Positions 1-6,997 of a stretch of 8,691 bases of DNA are shown one piece after another. Source of the stretch: an uncultured Armatimonadota bacterium (GTDB lineage Bacteria; Armatimonadota; UBA5829; DTJY01); assembly GCA_937875395.1 (NCBI GenBank), contig CALNCU010000145.1, positions 1 through 8,691 on the forward strand, written 5' to 3'. The notes under the pieces are model-generated. The model searched no databases. It was given only the letters and a program-made list of their open reading frames with translations, and was not told where the DNA came from. How positions within the stretch are numbered: position 1 is the stretch's first letter; each line of letters opens with the position of its first letter. The position numbers and the translations under genes are program-made.

Positions 1-2411
1 TATGCCTTCTCGAAATAAGTACTATCAACCACAAGCTCAAGATCATTTATTGGCGCTGAAAGGTTGAACTCTGCCGCAATCCAGTAGTATTTCATGCTTT
101 CCGGCGTGAGGGGGATGCCTGCATCTCCCTGATAGGTTTCAACCCAACTCTCATCAACCCCTGTTTCAAGGGGGTTCAGCGTGCCGTCACAATCCGGCTT
201 GAGCTTGTATTCCAGGCTGTAGATATTGGGCCTGTCTATGCTGAAATCCCAACTCCCTCCGAGTTCGACCGCAGCACCATCCCCTACCATGAAATGCGCA
301 GGCGGCTCGGTTCGGCGTGTGGGGTCCGGCGTCTGCGTAAGCCATATGCTCTGCCCTTCAGGAAGCACGAAGCTGAGGCTTCCCTCTGATTGTTCTGGCA
401 TCCAGCAATCGGCATTATCGGCATCACGGAACTCCACCTTGGCGCCGGGCTTCCACTCAATATTGAGCGTCTTGTCGCCGCTGGTCATATTGGCAATAAA
501 CAAATGCCTGCCACCGCTGCCGTCTACGCGGGCAGAGCTGATGATGTTTGCCGCGTCAGAGCCGGAAATGGCCCATGGCTGTTCAATACGCTCCTTCAGG
601 GCCGCATCAAATTCATCATAGAAACCATCCGCCCGCCAATCTTTAAGTGTAATGGCATTAGCAAGTTTGAGCGGACGGTCCCCGCCCTTTTCCATCACCC
701 GGACATCAGACCCGACGATAAACGTGACTCCGCCCGCTGCATCGAATTCCTCAAGCCGGGCTGCGTGTTCGGGTTTCAGATGGGAGATGCCTGCTATTAT
801 AATCCCTCGGAAGGAGCCGTATTCGGTGACAAGCCTGCCATCCCTGACCGTTGAATCTTTCAAAATTTGCTCGTAGAGGAATTCAAAATCCCAGTGCTTG
901 CGAACCAGCACATCGGCGGCTGTATCAAATGCTATTTCCAAGTTTCTCAGTTCGTCACACACCTCACCTCCGGCATGAGTATTAGCCCACCAGGTAGTTG
1001 AAGGATAGAGAATGAGCAGTTCAGTATCTAACACCGTTCCTGCAGACATGGCGCAGATGCGGCCTGCATAAGTGTAGTATATGTGCTCATACGGCCAGTA
1101 AGGCTGGGTAAAGTGCTTGCCTGACGCGCCACGCTTGCGAAAATCCGAGATGTCTGCAATGAGTGAGTTATCGTTTATCATATTGACGCCCAGCGCCACC
1201 AGCCAGTCTGTGAGATACTTCTCATCCGCCTGCGTTTTGGTCCATGGGAGGACGCCGTAAGACTCGCACATAACGCGACTGCGGTCGGAAAACCGGGCTG
1301 CCGATGCCGGTTGTTTTGGAGTCTTTATAAGAGATTTTGCGCCGAAGCTATACCAATGCTCCGGCTCGGTAAAATTGGTATTGAGTTCCAAAAGGTCACA
1401 GCCGGGTACCGGCATTTTTAGATGGTGCGCCGGGGAATCGCCGTGCATGCCGACTGCATAAGAATTCTCTTCATGTATCAGATGGCCCGTAAGCAGCATA
1501 CCCCGTTCTTCACACCATTGCGTAATCTGTCCGGTAAAGGCTTCTGCACCCATCTCTGACACAAGCGACCAGAAATCCACTCGCAGCCTGTCGCATCCCG
1601 GCACATCATATATAAGTTCAAAGAGGCAAGGAACCACATCATAACCGAAGCGGCGTATGAACGCATCTCGAAGGCCATCCGTCCATGGGATAGTCTTATA
1701 TACAAAATGCGGTTCATCAAAGAAGAATCCCTTTACGGTACTGCCAAGCTCCTTGGAGAAGGCTTTTGCAACAGGCTCATACGCTTCATCAATAAATGCC
1801 CGTACCGCTTTGCTGGATAGTATATCTAATATTCCAGGGTTATTTTGCGCCCATAGACAGCCTCGAATGGTCTTAGTAACCGTTGCGTCTTTGTTTCGTC
1901 GGAGCGCCTGAATATGGCGCTTTGTCTTGCTGTTGAGCAACTGCTCAGAGATTTTTGCAGAAGTTCCATCCGGCAGAATCTCTACAATATTCAGCACGGA
2001 TGAATCAGCCATCAAATCGCCGATTTCGACGGGTGATAGCTCTGGATAATCCTCCAGGTAGAGTGGCGACGCTACTGCCCAAGGGTATTTTTCGGGCACT
2101 CGCCCAGCAGCCGTTCCGCTGGGCCAGTTATATTCGTCGTAGATCCATGCCCTCATTCCAAGGGCTTTGCACCATTCCAGTACACTGGAAATCCTGGAGA
2201 GATAGCCCTCTCTCATGTATTCCGGCTCCATCCCGTATATAGGGAATATGAAGAATTCACGGATTCCCTGCTCGTGCATTGTGAGCAGTTGATTATGGAG
2301 CAGGTCAACATCCAGATTTCCGGTCCACTCCCACCATGGAACGGGGATAAATTCATCCGGCGGATATTCAAATAATCTTTTCAGTTCAGAATTGGTAGCT
2401 GCTTGAATCAT
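1..2411 (-). CDS. GH106-like large glycoside hydrolase, cytoplasmic, C-terminus beyond the window
   Basis: The reading frame is open from an ATG at 2411 to the left edge of the window: 803 codons without a stop, 3' end missing. An AGAGGA ribosome site at 2421-2426, 9 nt before the ATG, supports the start. The N-terminus has PWWEWTG (residues 25-31), a GI..FF.FPIYG strand (49-60) and YDEYNWPSG (91-99). This is the pattern of the first TIM-barrel strands in GH106 alpha-L-rhamnosidases and related uncharacterised glycosyl hydrolases. Further conserved-looking acidic patches are FFFDEPHF (229-236), GHLIHEEN (309-316) and MCESYG (381-386), which are candidates for catalytic and substrate-binding acids. 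A beta-rich region starts near residue 630. GH106 enzymes are usually about 1000 residues or longer, so roughly a fifth or more is probably missing. There is no signal peptide, so it should act on imported substrate. It is the last visible gene of the kinase operon, 37 bp after an amidohydrolase. The family assignment is fair; rhamnose specificity is only a guess. Confidence 0.8.
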   Translation of the reverse strand, partial: MIQAATNSELKRLFEYPPDEFIPVPWWEWTGNLDVDLLHNQLLTMHEQGIREFFIFPIYGMEPEYMREGYLSRISSVLEWCKALGMRAWIYDEYNWPSGTAAGRVPEKYPWAVASPLYLEDYPELSPVEIGDLMADSSVLNIVEILPDGTSAKISEQLLNSKTKRHIQALRRNKDATVTKTIRGCLWAQNNPGILDILSSKAVRAFIDEAYEPVAKAFSKELGSTVKGFFFDEPHFVYKTIPWTDGLRDAFIRRFGYDVVPCLFELIYDVPGCDRLRVDFWSLVSEMGAEAFTGQITQWCEERGMLLTGHLIHEENSYAVGMHGDSPAHHLKMPVPGCDLLELNTNFTEPEHWYSFGAKSLIKTPKQPASAARFSDRSRVMCESYGVLPWTKTQADEKYLTDWLVALGVNMINDNSLIADISDFRKRGASGKHFTQPYWPYEHIYYTYAGRICAMSAGTVLDTELLILYPSTTWWANTHAGGEVCDELRNLEIAFDTAADVLVRKHWDFEFLYEQILKDSTVRDGRLVTEYGSFRGIIIAGISHLKPEHAARLEEFDAAGGVTFIVGSDVRVMEKGGDRPLKLANAITLKDWRADGFYDEFDAALKERIEQPWAISGSDAANIISSARVDGSGGRHLFIANMTSGDKTLNIEWKPGAKVEFRDADNADCWMPEQSEGSLSFVLPEGQSIWLTQTPDPTRRTEPPAHFMVGDGAAVELGGSWDFSIDRPNIYSLEYKLKPDCDGTLNPLETGVDESWVETYQGDAGIPLTPESMKYYWIAAEFNLSAPINDLELVVDSTYFEKA

Positions 2412-2448
2412 TATTTTATTTCCTCTTCTGCTGATGATTGATGGTGCT

Positions 2449-3222
2449 TCACACCGGCAGATTGAACAACCGAACCGCATTCAGCCCCAGAATATCTTCG
2501 CACTGCTCACTGTTGAGATTGGCTGCAAGGATTTCTCCGATGGCATGCTCTGGTTCCGCCCAGGGCATATCGCTGCCGAAGAGCACGCGTTTGCTGCCCA
2601 TCTCACTAACCAGATAATCAATGCGTCCCAGCGCATAACTGTCTCCGCTGATATCCACCCAAACATTATTATACTTCTTTACCAACCGTACGGCTCTGCT
2701 TGCGCTATAATGTCCACCTGCATGGCCCAAGATAATCCTTGTATCCGGGTAGCTGCTTATATATTTTTCAAATAAATCGGGATGCGAATTGTTCTGCTCG
2801 GGGTGATAGCTGGAGCGGTCCCACGTATGCGCCAGCAGAACCAATCCCTTCTGATGCGCCAGTTCCCATACCGGCCGGTAGCGTTCATCGTCCGCCGAAC
2901 AGTTGTGCTGGGTAGGGTGAATTTTGATACCGGCAAAAAACGGAGCGGAGACATTAGCTTCAATAATCCGCATACTCTCTGCAAGCTGCATTGGATCAAA
3001 AACAAGATAACTTAGAATTCTCCCTTTGCTTTGAGCAAAAGCTTGTTCCGAAAGATTTCTCCCCAGTTCAGGCATTCCTGCAAGCCCTATGCTATGTGAT
3101 GCAAACGCATACTGAATTCCAAACCGATCCATCATAGATATAATAGAATCAACGCTGCTGCATGGCGTGTAGAACCTAGACCAAGGCCCAATATGTATAT
3201 GCGCATCAACAATATGAAGCAT
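2449..3222 (-). CDS. Amidohydrolase_2-family (PF04909-like) metal-dependent hydrolase with intact metal site
   Basis: This 257-residue protein has the order of metal-site motifs expected of the amidohydrolase superfamily (TIM barrel). These are DAHIH at 6-10 (His8, His10), GIKIHP at 98-103 (His102), LLAHTWD at 129-135 (His132), ILGHAGG at 164-170 (His167) and LFGSDMP at 214-220 (catalytic Asp218). The C-terminal NAVRLFNL (248-255) matches the usual end of the family. Known members are hydrolases of lactones or amides and non-oxidative decarboxylases; L-fucono- and L-rhamnono-lactonases belong here, which would suit a sugar operon. That function is inference. An AGAGGAAAG ribosome site at 3228-3236 overlaps the stop codon of the upstream gene, and the gap is 12 bp, so the two are probably translated from one mRNA. 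No signal peptide is seen; it is likely cytoplasmic. Confidence 0.9.
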   Translation of the reverse strand: MLHIVDAHIHIGPWSRFYTPCSSVDSIISMMDRFGIQYAFASHSIGLAGMPELGRNLSEQAFAQSKGRILSYLVFDPMQLAESMRIIEANVSAPFFAGIKIHPTQHNCSADDERYRPVWELAHQKGLVLLAHTWDRSSYHPEQNNSHPDLFEKYISSYPDTRIILGHAGGHYSASRAVRLVKKYNNVWVDISGDSYALGRIDYLVSEMGSKRVLFGSDMPWAEPEHAIGEILAANLNSEQCEDILGLNAVRLFNLPV

Positions 3223-3234
3223 TACACTTTCCTC

Positions 3235-4044
3235 TTATATGCGTACTTCCTCAAGAAGGCGGCGGATGTTTCCGCCTGCGATTAGGCGCTTTGCATCATC
3301 CGATATTCCAGAATATGCAAGCAGCATCATGGTGACGGCCGGTTCTTTGTATGGCAGATAACTGCCAAAGATAAACTGCTCTGCGCCCAGCATGCCTACC
3401 ATCTCCTCAAGTATACGGCAGTTGGTCAAGCAATGTATCTCCAGGTGCAGATTTTTATGCAGGGAGAGGAGCCGGTAGAACATTCTGTTATCATATAATA
3501 TCTTTCGCCCAGTACCCTCTATAATAATAGGCAGATTAGGGTAGCTTTGGCACAAGGAATGCACCTCGTTCCAATCTGTCTCGCTATGCCACAGCATGAG
3601 GGGTATCCTGCGCTCCTGAAGCGCTTCCAGCACAGAACCCGCACACCAGGGCTGAAGGCAAAATGTATGTAGCTTGGGAAAAAGCCTGGCTATACGTGCT
3701 TTGCGTTTAATGGCCCGATCAATGTATTCCTTGGTCTGTCCAAGTTCGCCGGTAGTATTTGGAGATAGAACAACAGCTCCATATAACTGTTCCTGCCCGC
3801 TGATTGCCTCCAGCGTTAACTCGTTTCCTTCCACAAGGTTGTAATACAGGGCGCCGGTATGGGTAACAATAGCTTCATTGATATTTGACAGACTCAGCTC
3901 TTTTAGAAGTTCATCCGTCTTGCAAATACGATTGTATGCAGGCTCTACCTGAAAACCCACCCAGGCATTGGCGTCAAAGAAATTCAGATGCGCCCGTCTG
4001 CCTTCAAAATCCGCCTTTAATTCTTCTACTGTGCTGTATATCAT
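3235..4044 (-). CDS. Amidohydrolase-fold protein with degenerate metal site (possible pseudoenzyme)
   Basis: This 269-residue protein follows the layout of PF04909-type amidohydrolases but lacks most metal ligands. The first-strand DxHxH motif reads DANAW (24-28), so both histidines are replaced by Asn26 and Trp28. His126 (LFPKLH) and His153 (LMLWHSE) remain at the second and third positions. The usual GH strand reads IIIEGTG (173-179) with Glu176 in place of His. The terminal GSDxP motif reads FGSYLP (226-231), with Tyr229 where the catalytic Asp should be. The C-terminal GGNIRRLLEE (257-266) keeps the family's usual end. It could be a metal-free enzyme, a partner or regulator of the intact amidohydrolase encoded next to it, or a sugar-binding protein. 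Its ATG overlaps the kinase stop as ATGA (4041-4044), implying translational coupling. The reading frame is complete, so it does not look like a decaying pseudogene. Confidence 0.85.
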   Translation of the reverse strand: MIYSTVEELKADFEGRRAHLNFFDANAWVGFQVEPAYNRICKTDELLKELSLSNINEAIVTHTGALYYNLVEGNELTLEAISGQEQLYGAVVLSPNTTGELGQTKEYIDRAIKRKARIARLFPKLHTFCLQPWCAGSVLEALQERRIPLMLWHSETDWNEVHSLCQSYPNLPIIIEGTGRKILYDNRMFYRLLSLHKNLHLEIHCLTNCRILEEMVGMLGAEQFIFGSYLPYKEPAVTMMLLAYSGISDDAKRLIAGGNIRRLLEEVRI

Positions 4045-5549
4045 GCTGCTGTCTCTCCATCATTGGTTGTGAGACTTTTCAGGGAACCATAGAGCCTTCT
4101 ATACATACCATACATATCCTGATGAACTGAGCAAAACTCTTTTCTGGGAGTAAATACTCGTTCTTCATGCTTGCAGGCATTTAAAAACTCCACCGGACTC
4201 TCCACAAGACCGGCTCCGGATGCAGCCAGCGCCGCTGCACCCAGGCAGCCGGATTCGCTGCAACCAACTTTCGTTACAATGGCATCCAGGATATCGGCCT
4301 TTATCTGCAGAATCCTGTCATTCTGCGCCAAGCCGCCAAATACTCTTATGCTGTCGGCACTTATTCCAAGCTTGCGCCATATATCCATATTCAACCGCAT
4401 CTCGTAGTTTTGGCAATCTATAATCGCACGCATAAGTTGCTCACGAGTTACAGATAGATCGAGCCCTACTATTGCTCCGCGAGATACGGCATCCATGTAA
4501 GGAGTACCGCTCCCGCAAAAATGCGGCTGTACCAGAACGGATGAGGGTGCATCTGGCATCTCTGCAAGCCCTCGTTTAAGCAATTCGAGTTCATCACCGG
4601 CTTGGGCACCATAGAACACCCTGGCAGCCCAGTTAAGAAGATCTGCACATGAATAGTTGTAGGCTGCCGTGCAGAACAGGCCATTATATACATGGCACCA
4701 GTTGGGCAGGTTATTCTGCATGAATGCCCTGCCTAGTTCCGGCGATTCCAGCGCTGCCGACATTGCCTCCACTGTCCCCAGTGAATCTGTGACTATCCCC
4801 GGCCTTACCTGCCCGGCGCCGAGTGCCGCTACCTGTTGATCATGCCCTCCAGCGACTACGACAACATCGCCCGAAAGCCCGAGACGCTGCGATACTGCAC
4901 GGCTCAAGCGGCCGATTACCGAGCCGCACTCTACAATGGGAGCGAGCAGTGACCTGCATATTCCGGCGGCATCAAGAATCTCTGCAGACCAATCACCGGA
5001 TTTAATATCGTAAGCCATGTAGGTGGATGCGGTGGATCTATCCACCACAGGGACAATACCCAGGTGTGCATAAACGAACTCTTCTGCGCTTGCCAGCATC
5101 GCGGTTCTTTCATAAATATCCGGCGAGGTTCGACTGCACGCAATTGCTTTGATAAGAAACTCGCTTGTATGGGGAATGATGCCGGTAATTTGATAAGTCC
5201 GCTCAGCCGTGAAGCTTTCCAACCATGACTCCATATCTGGAAGGCCACGGTTATCCGCAGTACTTATCAAGTTGCCCAGTGGATTAAAATCCGAATCCAG
5301 CGGGACAAAGCTACCGCCAAATACAGAGAAGGAGATAGCCTCAATGGGGTCTCTTTTCACCTGTGCGGCTACATCAGCAATGATGGATTCCAGGGCAGAT
5401 ATCAACTGCGATGGTAAAATCTCATATCTGCCAGGCAATGGCATAAGGCGTTGGTATTCACGTGAATACATAGCCAGCATTTTTCCATCAAGATTAAATG
5501 CCGCTGCCTTGCACCTGCTTGTGCCAATATCCACACCAAGAACGCTCAT
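4041..5549 (-). CDS. FGGY-family carbohydrate kinase
   Basis: This 502-residue protein is the usual length for xylulokinase, glycerol kinase and their relatives. These cytoplasmic enzymes transfer phosphate from ATP to a sugar, ketose or polyol. GVDIGTSRCK (5-14) is the N-terminal phosphate-binding loop. STADNRG (96-102) lies where the substrate-binding segment sits in xylulokinases. AGGHDQQVAALGAG (233-246) contains the GHD motif, with Asp237 as the expected catalytic base. TDSLGTVE (254-261) is the second phosphate motif. HFCGSGTPY (343-351) and RVFGGLAQND (402-411) form the C-terminal ATP-binding part, and GCLGAAALAA (434-443) is the usual FGGY helix. It is the first gene after a consensus promoter and overlaps the next gene by four bases. 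The ribosome site is weak (GGAT about 8 nt before the ATG). The start is fixed by the phosphate loop at residue 5. The sugar specificity cannot be read; ketose or polyol is most likely. Confidence 0.93.
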   Translation of the reverse strand: MSVLGVDIGTSRCKAAAFNLDGKMLAMYSREYQRLMPLPGRYEILPSQLISALESIIADVAAQVKRDPIEAISFSVFGGSFVPLDSDFNPLGNLISTADNRGLPDMESWLESFTAERTYQITGIIPHTSEFLIKAIACSRTSPDIYERTAMLASAEEFVYAHLGIVPVVDRSTASTYMAYDIKSGDWSAEILDAAGICRSLLAPIVECGSVIGRLSRAVSQRLGLSGDVVVVAGGHDQQVAALGAGQVRPGIVTDSLGTVEAMSAALESPELGRAFMQNNLPNWCHVYNGLFCTAAYNYSCADLLNWAARVFYGAQAGDELELLKRGLAEMPDAPSSVLVQPHFCGSGTPYMDAVSRGAIVGLDLSVTREQLMRAIIDCQNYEMRLNMDIWRKLGISADSIRVFGGLAQNDRILQIKADILDAIVTKVGCSESGCLGAAALAASGAGLVESPVEFLNACKHEERVFTPRKEFCSVHQDMYGMYRRLYGSLKSLTTNDGETAA

Positions 5550-5584
5550 ACGGCTTATCCATCCATGCGCGGTTTGTTAGTTTA

Positions 5585-5613
5585 ATTATAGGAAGGCACC
5601 GTTTGGTTGTCAA
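5585..5613 (-). promoter_or_regulatory. Consensus sigma-A/sigma-70 promoter of the kinase operon
   Basis: Read on the minus strand, TTGACA (5608-5613) is followed by a 17-bp spacer and TATAAT (5585-5590). Both hexamers are exact consensus matches and the spacing is optimal. Transcription should begin near 5578, leaving a leader of about 29 nt before the kinase ATG at 5549. A promoter this strong needs a repressor or another control, which fits the adjacent DeoR gene and the inverted repeat upstream. Confidence 0.88.
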
Positions 5614-5624
5614 GTATAATATAA

Positions 5625-5693
5625 CATTTTGGAAAATAAATTGTTAACTTTTAGCAGAACTTTGCCGCAAATTTGCTTATATTTTCCAAAGTG
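5625..5693. promoter_or_regulatory. Long-spaced inverted repeat, putative operator pair
   Basis: The left arm at 5625-5638 and the right arm at 5680-5693 are reverse complements at 13 of 14 positions, with an 11-bp perfect core (TTTGGAAAATA at 5628-5638 and its complement at 5680-5690). Arm centres are 55 bp apart, about five helical turns. A perfect palindrome, GCAAATTTGC (5667-5676), sits just inside the right arm. Relative to the predicted start near 5578, the arms lie at about -47 to -60 and -102 to -115. The repeat is seen directly. That it binds the DeoR regulator encoded next door, perhaps by looping, is inference. Confidence 0.5.
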
Positions 5694-5707
5694 ATAGATA
5701 AGCATGT

Positions 5708-5727
5708 TTGATATTGATTGAAGTTGA
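5708..5727. repeat. Tandem TTGA-type decamer repeat
   Basis: Two adjacent decamers, TTGATATTGA and TTGAAGTTGA, match at 8 of 10 positions, giving four TTGA units in 20 bp with a 10-bp (one helical turn) period. It lies about 95 bp upstream of the promoter -35 element. It may be part of the regulatory region, but it is short, AT-rich and could be chance. Confidence 0.25.
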
Positions 5728-5794
5728 GTGGATTGCATTCAAATTATCTGTGGAATAGCGCCAGAGCACACAGGGGAGGTAAACTTAGGCGATG

Positions 5795-6586
5795 TTAGCC
5801 TTTATTTGGCGCAGTTGAAGATTCAGCCAGAATAATCTCAAGGTGGGGGGCGTTGCCGAGGATAGAATCACGGGCCTGTTCACTTAAGCTCGGGTTGGTG
5901 ATAAGCACATTCACGTTACTCCAATCAAACAGACGCACGAAGCCTTTATTGCCAAACTTGCTGCTATCGGCAAGCAGGACATTCTTTTTGGAGTTTCTCA
6001 GGAGTATCTTTCGGATTTCAACGGCAATTGGGGTAGCTGTTGTTATATTATCAGCATCGAACCCGGCGCATGAGAAGAAGAATATATCGGGAAAAAGTTG
6101 AAACGCATTCTCAATTGCAAAGGAGCCATCAATGCTATTGCCATCAGATGCAATTTCACCGCCTAAGATTACAACTTGGATTGCAGGCAGGTTGCGGAAC
6201 TCCCATAATAAGCTGATGTTGTTCGTTACGAGCGTTATGTCTTTAAAGCTCTTCAGTAGACGTGCGGATTCAAGCCCTGTTGAACTTCCATCTACTGCAA
6301 TACGCATGCCATCATGAACAAGCTCGGCGGCCGTGCGTGCAATGTCCAGCTTCTTGGCCAAATGAATGCCTGATTGAATAGCAAACGGCATATTACCGGC
6401 AGTATTACCAACTGCAACAGCGCCACCCCGAACGCGTTGAACTAACTTTCTGAATTCAAGATCCTCCATATCTCGGCGGATAGTCATCTCGCTGACTTTA
6501 AGGATTGATTTCAGGTCGGACGTCCTCACAGCGCCGTCTCTTCTGACCATGTTGTATATTATTGTCTGACGCTCGCTTGCAAGCAT
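5795..6586 (-). CDS. DeoR-family transcriptional regulator of sugar metabolism
   Basis: This 263-residue protein, counted from the ATG at 6586, has typical DeoR-family length. An N-terminal winged helix-turn-helix (about 4-56) includes ERQTII, the recognition helix SEMTIRRDM (32-40) and the wing ending RGGAV. The C-terminal DeoRC sensor domain (about 75-235) shows IAVDGSSTG (96-104), LVTNN (119-123), VVILGGE (138-144) and LLADSSKFG (204-212). In this family the DGSSTG and ADSSKFG loops line the pocket that binds a phosphorylated sugar effector. The frame could be extended 44 codons upstream to a GTG at 6718. However, the ribosome site AGAGGGAG at 6593-6600 and the family's usual ERQ N-terminus favour 6586. 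It lies immediately upstream of the kinase operon on the same strand, separated by 245 bp with a strong promoter, and most likely represses that operon until a pathway sugar phosphate appears. Confidence 0.92.
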   Translation of the reverse strand: MLASERQTIIYNMVRRDGAVRTSDLKSILKVSEMTIRRDMEDLEFRKLVQRVRGGAVAVGNTAGNMPFAIQSGIHLAKKLDIARTAAELVHDGMRIAVDGSSTGLESARLLKSFKDITLVTNNISLLWEFRNLPAIQVVILGGEIASDGNSIDGSFAIENAFQLFPDIFFFSCAGFDADNITTATPIAVEIRKILLRNSKKNVLLADSSKFGNKGFVRLFDWSNVNVLITNPSLSEQARDSILGNAPHLEIILAESSTAPNKG

Positions 6587-6592
6587 GTCATT

Positions 6593-6615
6593 CTCCCTCT
6601 TGGAGTATAATACCA
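6593..6615 (-). promoter_or_regulatory. Possible extended -10 promoter and ribosome site of the DeoR gene
   Basis: On the minus strand a TGG triplet (6613-6615) precedes TATTAT (6607-6612), a TGn plus 5-of-6 extended -10 element. It is followed by the ribosome site AGAGGGAG (6593-6600), 6 nt before the ATG at 6586. No good -35 is seen, and the predicted leader would be very short (about 14 nt), so the promoter reading is weak. The ribosome site is solid and decides the start of the regulator. Confidence 0.35.
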
Positions 6616-6845
6616 TATTGTTCTTAAACCGAGAAGGCCCCTTGCTCTGATAAGCAGGTTTTTGCCATTTTGTATCCGCAAAAACTTCCCTGCCAATATA
6701 TGGAAAGGATACGCCCACTCCTCATATAATTGCCACCAAATCTTCATAAATTCTTTGCTGCCGGATTTTTGATTGCGCCATTTTATGGCGTTCTTATCAA
6801 CCTCATTATTATGGAGATTATGAACACCAACAACACTGTCACAGA

Positions 6846-6857
6846 GAACATATGTTC
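6846..6857. promoter_or_regulatory. LexA/DinR (SOS-box)-like palindrome
   Basis: GAACATATGTTC is a perfect 12-bp palindrome. It matches the core of the Gram-positive SOS (Cheo) box, whose best form is this core flanked by C and G. Here the flanks are A and C on the plus strand, so the match is 12 of 14. No clear promoter or damage-response gene lies beside it, so it may be a relic or a chance match. Confidence 0.35.
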
Positions 6858-6954
6858 CAGTATATTGCACTCAATATTTTAGACGGCACAATAGGCACGC
6901 AGACGATTATTGCCCTTTGGCTCTCCCGCCGAAGTAAACGGACGGTACTCCGCA

Positions 6955-6980
6955 TGAAAAAGATTGCCGGGCATGACGGC
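6955..6980 (-). terminator. Weak candidate terminator after the methyltransferase gene
   Basis: On the minus strand, a four-pair all-GC stem (GCCG at 6977-6980, CGGC at 6966-6969) with a 7-nt loop is followed, after AATC, by a run of five T (6957-6961). It lies about 20 bp past the methyltransferase stop. The stem is short for an intrinsic terminator, so this is tentative. Confidence 0.3.
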
Positions 6981-6997
6981 GCGCCTGATTTTATGCT

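Larger units (their letters stand above)
6587..6997. other. 411-bp gap without a convincing gene
   Basis: Between the methyltransferase stop and the DeoR start there is no frame with both a ribosome site and a recognisable protein. It holds a possible weak terminator (6955-6980), a LexA-like palindrome (6846-6857), a short hairpin CGCCAT/ATGGCG with a 3-nt loop (6776-6790), and the leader of the DeoR gene. On the minus strand, short open segments in more than one frame are interrupted by stops. They might be a decayed gene, but none matches a family I recognise. Confidence 0.6.

Noticed and set aside
226..2775. Several plus-strand frames of 60-154 codons
   Set aside because: All are antisense to the glycosidase or the intact amidohydrolase, whose minus-strand frames are continuous and motif-bearing.
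5557..5568. A three-codon leader (ATG GAT GGA TAA) before the kinase start
   Set aside because: It has no ribosome site of its own and no attenuator hairpin follows; a chance ATG is the simpler reading.
5757..5812. Inverted TGGCGC/GCGCCA and AGGC/GCCT pairs after the DeoR stop as a terminator
   Set aside because: Stems are short, loops are long or irregular and no T-run follows.
6587..6718. A 44-codon N-terminal extension of the DeoR regulator from a GTG at 6718
   Set aside because: A GAGGA directly abuts that GTG without usable spacing, while a good AGAGGGAG site sits 6 nt before the ATG at 6586 and the family normally starts just before the ERQ motif.
6776..6790. Hairpin CGCCAT-TTT-ATGGCG as a terminator
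   Set aside because: The stem is only six pairs and no T-run follows on either strand, so it does not look like an intrinsic terminator.
6559..6870. A 103-codon minus-strand frame upstream of and overlapping the DeoR gene
   Set aside because: It starts with a GTG directly after a stop codon, has no ribosome site, runs into the DeoR gene in another frame, and its product resembles nothing I know.
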